Of a stretch of 33,550 nt of DNA, positions 1-7,080 are shown piece by piece (within the stretch, counting starts at the first letter, position 1; every line of letters starts with the position of its first letter). The stretch comes from Streptococcus suis (GTDB lineage: Bacteria > Bacillota > Bacilli > Lactobacillales > Streptococcaceae). Both the position numbers and the translations under genes were made by a program. Under the pieces are notes generated by a model. The model had not been told where the DNA came from. It saw only the letters and a program-made list of their open reading frames with translations, and searched no databases. The stretch lies in NCBI RefSeq assembly GCF_002960445.1, contig NZ_POJD01000210.1, forward strand, positions 1 to 33,550, written 5' to 3'.

Positions 1-513
1 ATAGTTCCGACTGATATAGATTATCATGTAAGAAAGCCAAGCGCAAGGGAGTATGATGATTGCTGCAATGAATTTTGGAATGTAACACCTTATGTTATTA
101 AAGGATTGTGCCGTAAGGAAATTTTATTTGCTATTGATCATTTTAATCAGATTGTTCGCCATGAGCTGCTGAGAATGATATCATGGAAGGTCGGCATCGA
201 AACAGGCTTTAAATTAAGTGTAGGCAAGAACTATAAGTTTATTGAAAGGTATATATCCGAGGATTTGTGGGAGAAACTTTTGTCCACCTACCGGATGGAT
301 TCCTATGAAAACATATGGGAAGCATTATTTCTATGCCATCAATTGTTCAGGGCGGTATCCGGTGAGGTGGCGGAAAGGCTTCATTATGCCTATCCGGAGT
401 ATGATAGGAATATAACAAAATATACCAGGGACATGTATAAAAAATACACTGGTAAAACCGGCTGCCTGGATAGCACATATGCCGCTGATATAGAAGAGAG
501 GCGGGAACAGTGA
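1..513 (+). CDS. ant(6)-Ia: Aminoglycoside 6-nucleotidyltransferase ANT(6)-Ia, C-terminal part (5' end outside window)
   Basis: Frame 1 is open from the first base to the TGA at 511-513, giving 170 residues that I recognise as the C-terminal half of the streptomycin adenylyltransferase ANT(6)-Ia (AadE). The family transfers AMP from ATP to the 6-hydroxyl of streptomycin in the cytoplasm. The visible part is the helical C-terminal domain (stretches FWNVTPYVIKGL and WKVGIETGFK); the nucleotidyltransferase motif lies upstream and is not visible. The last bases overlap the sat4 start (GTGA at 510-513), so the two are translationally coupled. This is the usual head of the aadE-sat4-aphA3 cluster of Tn5405-like elements. 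An ATG at 113 and other internal starts would make a non-functional fragment; the gene simply begins before the window. Confidence 0.93.
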   Translation: MVPTDIDYHVRKPSAREYDDCCNEFWNVTPYVIKGLCRKEILFAIDHFNQIVRHELLRMISWKVGIETGFKLSVGKNYKFIERYISEDLWEKLLSTYRMDSYENIWEALFLCHQLFRAVSGEVAERLHYAYPEYDRNITKYTRDMYKKYTGKTGCLDSTYAADIEERREQ

Positions 514-1052
514 TTACAGAAATGAAAGCAGGGCACCTGAAAGATATCGATAAACCCAGCGAACCATTTGAGGTGATAGGTAAGATTATACCGAGGTATG
601 AAAACGAGAATTGGACCTTTACAGAATTACTCTATGAAGCGCCATATTTAAAAAGCTACCAAGACGAAGAGGATGAAGAGGATGAGGAGGCAGATTGCCT
701 TGAATATATTGACAATACTGATAAGATAATATATCTTTACTACCAAGACGATAAATGCGTCGGAAAAGTTAAACTGCGAAAAAATTGGAACCGGTACGCT
801 TATATAGAAGATATCGCCGTATGTAAGGATTTCAGGGGGCAAGGCATAGGCAGCGCGCTTATCAATATATCTATAGAATGGGCAAAGCATAAAAACTTGC
901 ATGGACTAATGCTTGAAACCCAGGACAATAACCTTATAGCTTGTAAATTCTATCATAATTGTGGTTTCAAAATCGGCTCCGTCGATACTATGTTATACGC
1001 CAACTTTGAAAACAACTTTGAAAAAGCTGTTTTCTGGTATTTAAGGTTTTAG
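510..1052 (+). CDS. sat4: Streptothricin N-acetyltransferase SAT-4
   Basis: A 180-residue GNAT-family acetyltransferase recognised as SAT-4, which acetylates the beta-lysine amino group of streptothricin (nourseothricin) using acetyl-CoA. The acetyl-CoA pyrophosphate-binding motif RGQGIGSAL is at about residues 109-117, followed by a typical GNAT end (ACKFYHNCGF). An acidic run of Asp and Glu at residues 52-60 is a visible oddity of this protein. The start is GTG at 510, overlapping the ant(6) stop by four bases. The length equals that of the full family member, so the gene appears intact. It is the middle gene of the resistance cluster; aph(3')-IIIa follows after 92 bases that include its own ribosome-binding site. 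Confidence 0.95.
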   Translation: MITEMKAGHLKDIDKPSEPFEVIGKIIPRYENENWTFTELLYEAPYLKSYQDEEDEEDEEADCLEYIDNTDKIIYLYYQDDKCVGKVKLRKNWNRYAYIEDIAVCKDFRGQGIGSALINISIEWAKHKNLHGLMLETQDNNLIACKFYHNCGFKIGSVDTMLYANFENNFEKAVFWYLRF

Positions 1053-1144
1053 AATGCAAGGAACAGTGAATTGGAGTTCGTCTTGTTATAATTAGCTTCT
1101 TGGGGTATCTTTAAATACTGTAGAAAAGAGGAAGGAAATAATAA

Positions 1145-1939
1145 ATGGCTAAAATGAGAATATCACCGGAATTGAAAAAACTGATCGAAAAATACCGCTG
1201 CGTAAAAGATACGGAAGGAATGTCTCCTGCTAAGGTATATAAGCTGGTGGGAGAAAATGAAAACCTATATTTAAAAATGACGGACAGCCGGTATAAAGGG
1301 ACCACCTATGATGTGGAACGGGAAAAGGACATGATGCTATGGCTGGAAGGAAAGCTGCCTGTTCCAAAGGTCCTGCACTTTGAACGGCATGATGGCTGGA
1401 GCAATCTGCTCATGAGTGAGGCCGATGGCGTCCTTTGCTCGGAAGAGTATGAAGATGAACAAAGCCCTGAAAAGATTATCGAGCTGTATGCGGAGTGCAT
1501 CAGGCTCTTTCACTCCATCGACATATCGGATTGTCCCTATACGAATAGCTTAGACAGCCGCTTAGCCGAATTGGATTACTTACTGAATAACGATCTGGCC
1601 GATGTGGATTGCGAAAACTGGGAAGAAGACACTCCATTTAAAGATCCGCGCGAGCTGTATGATTTTTTAAAGACGGAAAAGCCCGAAGAGGAACTTGTCT
1701 TTTCCCACGGCGACCTGGGAGACAGCAACATCTTTGTGAAAGATGGCAAAGTAAGTGGCTTTATTGATCTTGGGAGAAGCGGCAGGGCGGACAAGTGGTA
1801 TGACATTGCCTTCTGCGTCCGGTCGATCAGGGAGGATATCGGGGAAGAACAGTATGTCGAGCTATTTTTTGACTTACTGGGGATCAAGCCTGATTGGGAG
1901 AAAATAAAATATTATATTTTACTGGATGAATTGTTTTAG
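1145..1939 (+). CDS. aph(3')-IIIa: Aminoglycoside 3'-phosphotransferase APH(3')-IIIa
   Basis: A 264-residue intact kinase that phosphorylates the 3'-hydroxyl of kanamycin, neomycin and related aminoglycosides with ATP. Key residues of the eukaryotic-kinase-like fold are all visible: Lys44 (LYLKM) and Glu60 for ATP, the catalytic loop HGDLGDSN with Asp190 and Asn195, and the metal-binding Asp208 in IDLG. The length equals that of the standard enzyme. ATG at 1145 is chosen because a purine-rich ribosome-binding site (AGAGGAAGG) precedes it. A strong hairpin terminator follows directly, closing the ant(6)-sat4-aph(3') transcription unit. Nothing suggests inactivation. Confidence 0.97.
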   Translation: MAKMRISPELKKLIEKYRCVKDTEGMSPAKVYKLVGENENLYLKMTDSRYKGTTYDVEREKDMMLWLEGKLPVPKVLHFERHDGWSNLLMSEADGVLCSEEYEDEQSPEKIIELYAECIRLFHSIDISDCPYTNSLDSRLAELDYLLNNDLADVDCENWEEDTPFKDPRELYDFLKTEKPEEELVFSHGDLGDSNIFVKDGKVSGFIDLGRSGRADKWYDIAFCVRSIREDIGEEQYVELFFDLLGIKPDWEKIKYYILLDELF

Positions 1940-1950
1940 TACCTAGATTT

Positions 1951-1993
1951 AGATGTCTAAAAAGCTTTAACTACAAGCTTTTTAGACATCTAA
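1951..1993 (+). terminator. Rho-independent terminator after aph(3')-IIIa
   Basis: A perfect 17-bp inverted repeat (1951-1967 pairing with 1975-1991) has a 7-nt loop and ends with a T-rich flank. It begins 11 bases after the aph(3')-IIIa stop codon and should end the resistance operon transcript. From here to 2214 I see no convincing gene, only the ribosome-binding site of the next, broken gene. Confidence 0.9.
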
Positions 1994-2214
1994 TCTTTTC
2001 TGAAGTACATCCGCAACTGTCCATACTCTGATGTTTTATATCTTTTCTAAAAGTTCGCTAGATAGAGTTCTATATTAGAGATGTAAAGAGTTTTGGTGAA
2101 GAGGTTTGTGAGTATGGCTTTTATAACCAGGGTGCAATGAGAAGCACTAACAGCAGCTAGCTTAAGAACGCATAGGATATACTTTTTATGGAAGTCACAG
2201 AGGAGGAATAAAAT

Positions 2215-3167
2215 TTGAACAGGATTAACAGAGTAACCTCTATTCTTATTCAGCTGCAATCAAAAAAAATAATTCCTGCCAAAGAAATTGCACAGCGATT
2301 TAATATAAGCTTAAGGACAGTTTACAGAGATATCCGGACACTTGAAGAAGCCGGAATACCAATTGGATCTGAGGCCGGAAAAGGATATTTTCTTGTAGAG
2401 GGCTTCCTACTTCCGCCGGTAATGTTTACAGCGGCGGAAGTGGGTGCATTGATTACAGCAGGGAAATTTTTAAATTGCCATGGAGATGAATCATTTATAA
2501 AGGATTTTGATTCAGCTATGTATAAAATCAAATCTATTTTGAAGCATGGTGAAAAAAACTATGCACAGGAGTTGGAGAACAGTATTAACGTGTACAGCAC
2601 ATCTGGACAGAAAAATACATTGGCGGATAACGTTATTGCAGCAATTCAGACTGCAATCTGCAATAAAAGGGTAATATCAATTCAATATCCTGCATCAGGA
2701 GGGCAAGAACCGGAAAGCAGAATGATAGAGCCTATATCACTGGGGTTTTATGAACAGAACTGGTACTTAATCGGTTTTGCAGGCTAAGAAATGAATATAG
2801 GAATTTTCGTGTGGATCGGATTAAAAGCATTTGCATAGAAGAAGAGCTCTGTCAAAGCCATGATGGCTCTTTGGAACAAATATTAAAACAAATGCTTTCA
2901 TATAAAAAACTATATAATGTAATTCTTAGAGCTGAAAAAGGGGAGACATACAATTCTATCAAGAACAGGTATTCTCTCGGCTTCCTTGAAGAAACCGATT
3001 TGGGAAGTAAAATGGAAATCGAATTCCAGACAGATTCCTTTGAGATATTGAGCAAGCAGCTGATTGAATATGGATCAGGCATTGAAATAGTCCAACCTGA
3101 TGAATTAAAATGCATAACCCGTAAACACCTGGCACAAATTACGAATCACTGCCTAAACTTGATTTAG
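2215..3167 (+). pseudogene. Frameshifted HTH/WYL-domain transcriptional regulator (YafY family)
   Basis: Two frames together encode one WYL regulator. Residues 1-190 (2215-2787) hold an N-terminal HTH_11 domain (AKEIAQRFNISLRTVYRDI, residues about 21-40), a middle region and the start of the WYL domain (NWYLIGF). The continuation reads in the next frame from about 2778 (CRLRNEYRNF, then VDRIKSI) to the stop at 3165-3167. Joining them needs one extra base at the T run 2775-2778, so a single-base deletion explains the break. The start is TTG at 2215, preceded by AGGAGGA (2200-2207). Family members sense ligands through the WYL domain; the target here is unknown. The truncated gene at 3278 lies 110 bases downstream, as in regulator-enzyme pairs. 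A sequencing error in the T run is the main alternative. Confidence 0.8.
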
Positions 3168-3277
3168 AGAAAGCGATTGGTCTGTTATGTATTTTTTGTA
3201 AGGTTTCATATCCCCTGCTGACATACAGCTGTCAGTGTATTATGATATTCTACTATCAAAAAGGAGGATTGAAAAAT

Positions 3278-3409
3278 ATGAAACCAAAGATAATTATGCA
3301 CACACAAATTAGCCTTGATGGCCGCATTAAAGGCTTTGATAATCCGGAAGCAATGCTATCGTCAAATATAGAAAAGGCGATGTTGATACAGATGGATTTA
3401 TTGATTTAG
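3278..3409 (+). pseudogene. Truncated RibD-C/dihydrofolate-reductase-like protein, N-terminal fragment
   Basis: After a very good ribosome-binding site (AAGGAGGA, 3261-3268) an ORF of 43 codons begins KPKIIMHTQISLDGRIKGF, which resembles the first strand and substrate loop of the DHFR/RibD C-terminal fold (consensus x-I-x-x-S-LDGR). Homology appears to stop at about 3355, where a different sequence begins and the frame soon ends at a TAG. A full family member would be roughly 170-240 residues, so this is a remnant. Its neighbour is the frameshifted WYL regulator, which probably once controlled it. The family call rests on a short segment and is tentative. Confidence 0.55.
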
Positions 3410-3816
3410 TAACATTAAATGCTATTGATGCAACAGGTGCTGCTATTGGTGCTGCAATAGGACAAACAGTTATACCAATTCCAGTTGTTGGTGCTTTGGT
3501 TGGCTCAATCGTTGCAACCACAGCACTAAGTCTTGGAAAAGGCGTTCTAAACAAACACGAAATAGAAGTTATCAATGTTTATCAAGAAAGAATTAATGCA
3601 TTTGTTGATAAACTGGACAAAGAATACCAAGTAAAACTCGATGAGCTTTTGAATAAATATCATAAACTTGGGGAATTGCAGCAATACTCGTTTGACTTCA
3701 ATATCAATGTTAAGTTAAGATTTGTTTCTTCTATTAATTTAGCGAAGTCAGTAGGAGTTCCGGAGATAAGCATTCTCAAAAATGAAGATGAAATTGATAA
3801 ATACTTTCTATGTTGA
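3361..3816 (+). pseudogene. C-terminal remnant of an unrecognised membrane-associated protein
   Basis: Frame 1 is open from about 3343 to the TGA at 3814-3816. No start codon with a ribosome-binding site lies near the beginning, so this is read as the 3' part of a truncated gene. Residues from 3361 onward contain a Gly/Ala-rich hydrophobic stretch (GAAIGAAIGQTVIPIPVVGA, then LVGSIVATTAL) like glycine-zipper or membrane-inserting segments. A charged, probably coiled region follows (VYQERINAFVDKLDKEYQVK) and then a soluble tail. An internal ATG at 3496 has no good ribosome-binding site. I do not recognise the family. The fragment abuts the truncated RibD-like gene, so a recombination junction lies near 3355-3361. 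Confidence 0.5.
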
Positions 3817-3913
3817 TATGTTCCCACATACGAAAGCCCTCAGTTGATATCTTCCCTCAAAGAGAATAATATTCAGGATACTAATATTTGACAGCTATCC
3901 CCTCATCTCAAAA

Positions 3914-3934
3914 CACGTGGAGTGCGTAGTGTTG
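3914..3934 (+). other. Putative ICE attachment-site core matching the 3' end of rumA
   Basis: Read from 3914, the sequence encodes HVECVVLLQRSNG and a stop at 3953-3955. H-[VL]-E-x-[VM]-VL followed closely by the stop is the C-terminal motif of RumA/TrmA-type 23S rRNA uracil-C5 methyltransferases, whose Glu is catalytic. The 3' end of rumA is an established integration site of Tn5252-like streptococcal ICEs, and the RepA/conjugation module starts about 200 bases downstream, where an ICE end should be. The body of rumA is absent upstream: the frame closes at 3845-3847. The site is therefore an element junction (tandem element, rearranged end or circular joint), not an intact chromosomal target. 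The 21-base extent is my estimate of the core. Confidence 0.55.
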
Positions 3935-4115
3935 CTACAACGAAGCAACGGGTAAAAATCCTTTATTTTAAGCACTTTTTCAAGCATTTTGTCTTTATTG
4001 AAAAGAGTGATTTTGACATAAAAAAGGTTCAAAAAAAGTACATTGATGTGAATGTCTGTTTGGATGTCGACTGCGTAGACAAAAAATAGATACGTCATAA
4101 AAAATAATAGTTCAG

Positions 4116-4148
4116 CGAGAACATTTTACTAAGTGTTCTCGTTTTTTT
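4116..4148 (+). terminator. Hairpin terminator ahead of the RepA operon
   Basis: CGAGAACA (4116-4123) pairs with TGTTCTCG (4134-4141) around a 10-nt loop and is followed by seven T residues. It stands between the putative attachment site and the first ICE gene, whose ribosome-binding site (CAGGAGG) starts 7 bases after the T run. It could insulate the element from upstream transcription or act as an attenuator for repA. The stretch 3817-4115 otherwise holds only the putative attachment site; I see no gene there. Confidence 0.8.
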
Positions 4149-4165
4149 ATTTTCAGGAGGAATTC

Positions 4166-4339
4166 ATGAAAAAGAAGGAACAATCATCACGCCAAATCGT
4201 GATGTGTCATCTTGTGGCTATTTTAGGAGTTGATATTGTGAAAGCAACACAGCTAATTGATGAAATGGAACAACCAGGTTTAATCCGATTTGATGAATTT
4301 GGAAATGTTGGAATATTAGTCTTGGAGGGACAATCATGA
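4166..4339 (+). CDS. Small conserved-type ICE protein upstream of RepA, function unknown
   Basis: A 57-residue protein with many charged N-terminal residues (MKKKEQSSRQ). ATG at 4166 is preferred over upstream in-frame codons because AGGAGG lies at 4155-4160, 5 bases before it. Its stop overlaps the repA start (ATGA, 4336-4339), so the two genes are translationally coupled. The middle part (VAILGVDIVKATQLIDEMEQ, then GLIRFDEFG) looks like a small winged-helix-like fold, which would fit a regulatory or accessory replication role, but this is only a guess. I do not recognise a family. The gene is the first of the ICE's left-end operon. Confidence 0.7.
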   Translation: MKKKEQSSRQIVMCHLVAILGVDIVKATQLIDEMEQPGLIRFDEFGNVGILVLEGQS

Positions 4340-5154
4340 AACGAATTACCGCTAATCAGTATCAGACATCAGAGCGTTATTATAAACTCCCTAAAATTTT
4401 GTTTGAGAGTGAACGTTATAAGGATATAAAGCTGGAGGTTAAGGTAGCCTACGCGGTTTTAAAAGATAGGTTGGAGCTGTCTTTGAGTAAGGGCTGGATT
4501 GATGAGGATGGGGCTATTTACTTGATTTATTCCAATTCAAATCTGATGGCACTTTTAGGCTGTTCAAAGTCAAAATTACTCTCTATCAAGAAAACCTTAC
4601 GTGACTATGGCTTAATTGATGAAGTCCAACAGTCCTCTAGTGAAAAAGGTCGAATGGCAAATAAAATTTACTTGGGGGAATTAGAACATGAAACTACTCC
4701 AGTCTTACATACAGACGGGGCTAGTGTTAAAAAAACACTAGGGGGGTCTCAAGGAAAGACGGGGCCGGTCTTAAATTCAGCCCCTAGTGAGACTGAAGGA
4801 AGTGAGACTAAATATAGTGAAACTAAAGGGAGTGATTTCCTTATTGAGGACGAGGAGGAAAGGCAGCTAGTAGATGAGAAACAAGAAGAAAACTTTACTT
4901 CAAAAGTCGATGGCGTGACCAAGTACGATCGAGACTATATTTGGGGTTTGGTTCATGACCAGTTAAGACAGACTGGTCTATCTCAGTCAGCTAGTGACTA
5001 TGCCATGATTTATTTTAGTGACCGTTATCAGTATGCATTGGAACATATGCGATTTGCTCGATCAGCGGAAGTAATAGCTGAGTATGTATTTAATGGTGTG
5101 CTGTCAGAGTGGACCAAGCAACTGAGACGACAAGAAGTAAAGGGAGGTGATTAA
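4336..5154 (+). CDS. repA: RepA-type replication initiator
   Basis: A 272-residue protein with an N-terminal RepA_N domain (residues about 8-110): the opening FYKLPK-like signature is seen as YYKLPKILFESERYKDIKLE, followed by a winged helix (LMALLGCSKSKLLSIKKTL, then YGLIDE). A low-complexity linker rich in Ser, Thr and Glu follows (about 125-185), then a C-terminal helical domain (YDRDYIWGLVHDQLRQ). RepA_N proteins start theta replication of Gram-positive plasmids. In ICEs they are thought to support autonomous replication of the excised circle. The gene is coupled to the preceding 57-aa ORF by an ATGA overlap, and a 31-aa membrane peptide follows one base after its stop. The length is close to typical ICE RepA proteins, and it appears intact. 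Confidence 0.85.
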   Translation: MKRITANQYQTSERYYKLPKILFESERYKDIKLEVKVAYAVLKDRLELSLSKGWIDEDGAIYLIYSNSNLMALLGCSKSKLLSIKKTLRDYGLIDEVQQSSSEKGRMANKIYLGELEHETTPVLHTDGASVKKTLGGSQGKTGPVLNSAPSETEGSETKYSETKGSDFLIEDEEERQLVDEKQEENFTSKVDGVTKYDRDYIWGLVHDQLRQTGLSQSASDYAMIYFSDRYQYALEHMRFARSAEVIAEYVFNGVLSEWTKQLRRQEVKGGD

Positions 5155-5155
5155 G

Positions 5156-5251
5156 TTGATTTGGTGGATACTAGGTGGAATCTATCTGATTTCTATCGTC
5201 ATTTTGATTTTTGAAATCATCCGTGCACCAGAAATGGATGATCATATATAG
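5156..5251 (+). CDS. 31-residue single-span membrane peptide
   Basis: A short ORF with a TTG start at 5156, directly after the repA stop, is preceded by a near-perfect anti-16S sequence (GGAGGTGA at 5143-5150, inside the end of repA). The peptide starts MIWWILGG and continues as one hydrophobic helix of about 20 residues (Ile/Leu/Val-rich, residues 2-21), then a short polar tail (IRAPEMDDHI). A hairpin terminator follows 2 bases after the stop. A strong ribosome-binding site, transmembrane helix and terminator argue for a real gene. Function is unknown; small ICE membrane peptides of this kind could be toxins, holin-like proteins or modulators. No antitoxin gene is evident beside it. Confidence 0.65.
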   Translation: MIWWILGGIYLISIVILIFEIIRAPEMDDHI

Positions 5252-5253
5252 GC

Positions 5254-5283
5254 AAGAGTTTTACAAGTGTAAGGCTCTTTTTT
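5254..5283 (+). terminator. Rho-independent terminator closing the repA operon
   Basis: An 11-bp stem including two G-U pairs (5254-5264 with 5269-5279) has a 4-nt loop, and the 3' side runs into a T tract (5278-5283). It begins 2 bases after the small membrane peptide and 20 bases before the methyltransferase start, so it should separate the replication operon from the methyltransferase operon. Confidence 0.8.
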
Positions 5284-5302
5284 AGTTGGAAAGAGAGGAA
5301 AA

Positions 5303-6658
5303 ATGAAATTTTTAGATTTATTTGCTGGGATAGGTGGTTTTAGGCTAGGAATGGAATTACAGGGCCATGAGTGTTTGGGCTTTTGTGAAATTGATAAATT
5401 CGCCAGAACATCTTATAAAGCCATGTTTAACACAGAAGGAGAAATAGAATACCATGACATTAAAGAGGTCACAGACCATGACTTTAGACAATTTAGAGGG
5501 CAAGTGGACATCATCTGCGGGGGATTTCCTTGCCAAGCATTTTCACTCGCAGGCAGACGACTGGGATTTGAAGATACTCGAGGGACTCTCTTTTTTGAGA
5601 TTGCTCGAGCGGCCAAACAAATCCAACCACGTTTTCTATTTTTGGAAAACGTCAAAGGCCTACTCAATCACGACGAGGGACGGACGTTCGCCACAATCCT
5701 CTCCACGCTGGATGAATTGGGGTATGATGTCGAATGGCAGGTGCTTAACAGCAAGGACTTCCAAGTCCCGCAAAACAGAGAGCGGGTCTTTATTATCGGA
5801 CATTCTAGAAGATACCGTTCCAGATTCATATTTCCTCTCAGAGGAGAAAACAGCCCAGCTCATCTTGAAAGGCTAGGAAATATCAATCCCTCTAAACGTG
5901 GTTTGAATGGTGAAGTTTATCTGACGAGTGGACTTGCTCCTACACTAACAAGAGGTAAAGGAGAGGGAGCTAAAATCGCCATTCCAGTCTTAACACCAGA
6001 TAGACTAGAAAAACGCCAACATGGTCGTCGATTTAAGGACAATCAAGACCCAATGTTTACATTGACCAGTCTAGACAGACACGGAGTTGTTGTCGCAGGA
6101 AATCTGCCGACTAGCTTTGACCAGACTGGAAGAGTATTTGACATATCTGGCTTGTCACCGACTTTGACCACCATGCAAGGTGGAGACAAGGTGCCAAAGA
6201 TTTTGCTGAGGGAGGAGCTGCCATTTCTGAAAATCAAGGAAGCCACAAAAACAGGCTACGCAAAGGCAACTCTTGGAGACTCTGTTAATCTGGCTTATCC
6301 AGACTCAACCAAACGTAGGGGACGTGTGGGAAAGGGAATATCCAATACCCTGACGACTTCAGACAATATGGGAGTGGTTGTTGCTGCTCTGGAATATCGA
6401 CAGGATAAGTGGTATGAAGTCACAGGCATTGTCTTAGAAGGAAAACTCTATCGCCTGAGAATAAGACGACTGACACCAAGAGAGTGTTTCAGACTTCAAG
6501 GCTTTCCTGATTGGGCTTATGAAAGAGCAGAAAGTGTTTCCAGTAAGAGCCAACTATACAAACAGGCAGGCAATAGCGTGACTGTCACAGTTATTGAAGC
6601 CATTGCCAGAGAATTTAGAAGAATTGAAGAGGAAGAAAAACATGAACCTACTACATAA
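5303..6658 (+). CDS. dcm: DNA (cytosine-5-)-methyltransferase, no restriction partner visible
   Basis: A 451-residue C5-cytosine methyltransferase. The conserved motifs occur in order: I (DLFAGIGGFR, residues 5-14, S-adenosylmethionine binding), IV (GGFPCQAFS with catalytic Cys77), VI (ENV, 115-117), VIII (QNRERVFIIG, 157-166), a variable target-recognition region of about 190-400, IX (RRLTPRECFRLQGFP) and X (QAGNSV near 421). The enzyme methylates cytosine in a specific DNA sequence that cannot be read from the protein. No restriction endonuclease gene lies beside it, so it is an orphan, probably protecting the ICE or the recipient copy from host restriction after transfer. ATG at 5303 follows AGAGAGGAAAA. 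Its end overlaps the next gene by 17 bases. Confidence 0.93.
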   Translation: MKFLDLFAGIGGFRLGMELQGHECLGFCEIDKFARTSYKAMFNTEGEIEYHDIKEVTDHDFRQFRGQVDIICGGFPCQAFSLAGRRLGFEDTRGTLFFEIARAAKQIQPRFLFLENVKGLLNHDEGRTFATILSTLDELGYDVEWQVLNSKDFQVPQNRERVFIIGHSRRYRSRFIFPLRGENSPAHLERLGNINPSKRGLNGEVYLTSGLAPTLTRGKGEGAKIAIPVLTPDRLEKRQHGRRFKDNQDPMFTLTSLDRHGVVVAGNLPTSFDQTGRVFDISGLSPTLTTMQGGDKVPKILLREELPFLKIKEATKTGYAKATLGDSVNLAYPDSTKRRGRVGKGISNTLTTSDNMGVVVAALEYRQDKWYEVTGIVLEGKLYRLRIRRLTPRECFRLQGFPDWAYERAESVSSKSQLYKQAGNSVTVTVIEAIAREFRRIEEEEKHEPTT

Positions 6659-7070
6659 GAAAAGTTTCCTAGAGTGTACTGAATTAGAAGAACGTATTCA
6701 CCAAGTTGAAACCAATCAGCTATTACAAAAGATATTGTCGCTCCCCAATTTTGATTGTGACTTTGAGGTAACTTTTGAAGATGATTACCACAAAGAGATG
6801 AATGATCCCCTATTCTACGAATCCAATCTTCATCGGATTTCGGATTTTATGGAAACTAGGGATATTAAAAATGGTGTAGATACTCTCTTGACGAAAGACA
6901 ATCACCTGGCCTTTCGTGCCTTTGGTGAAAATTATTCTGCTAGGGGAAAGGATGGCATTTTAACGACTTTAGTGACGGTCAAGTGCTTTGGTGAAGGACG
7001 GATGCCCATTGATATGAGTCGCTATTTCTCAACTCCTGAACAAACAGTTGAAAATAGCCTAACCCTATAA
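6642..7070 (+). CDS. ICE protein of unknown function
   Basis: A 142-residue soluble, acidic protein. ATG at 6642 is chosen over the in-frame ATG at 6594, because AGAGGAAG precedes it at a normal distance and the shorter form overlaps the methyltransferase by only 17 bases. No signal peptide or membrane segment is visible. The N-terminus is helical (LEERIHQVETNQLLQKIL), and the rest looks like a compact alpha/beta domain with the phrase LAFRAFGENYSARGKDGIL. I do not recognise the family. It is read in the methyltransferase operon, and the next gene starts 10 bases after its stop behind a GGAGG ribosome-binding site. Confidence 0.75.
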   Translation: MNLLHKKSFLECTELEERIHQVETNQLLQKILSLPNFDCDFEVTFEDDYHKEMNDPLFYESNLHRISDFMETRDIKNGVDTLLTKDNHLAFRAFGENYSARGKDGILTTLVTVKCFGEGRMPIDMSRYFSTPEQTVENSLTL

Positions 7071-7080
7071 GGAGGTGTCT

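Noticed and set aside
4047..4090. Small dyad with GTCGAC and GTCT/AGAC as a possible origin or nick site
   Set aside because: Stem is weak, no relaxase is nearby and no known nick motif is visible.
3895..4098. Minus-strand ORF of 67 codons over the putative att site
   Set aside because: Composition is AT-driven (Phe/Leu/Lys), no ribosome-binding site on the minus strand, and it overlaps the rumA-like end.
5454..5876. 140-codon + strand ORF inside the methyltransferase gene
   Set aside because: Shadow frame of dcm; the real frame carries all C5-methyltransferase motifs across the same bases.
6594..6641. Upstream ATG of the unknown ICE protein after dcm
   Set aside because: The extension would lie entirely in dcm and has no ribosome-binding site, while 6642 has AGAGGAAG before it.
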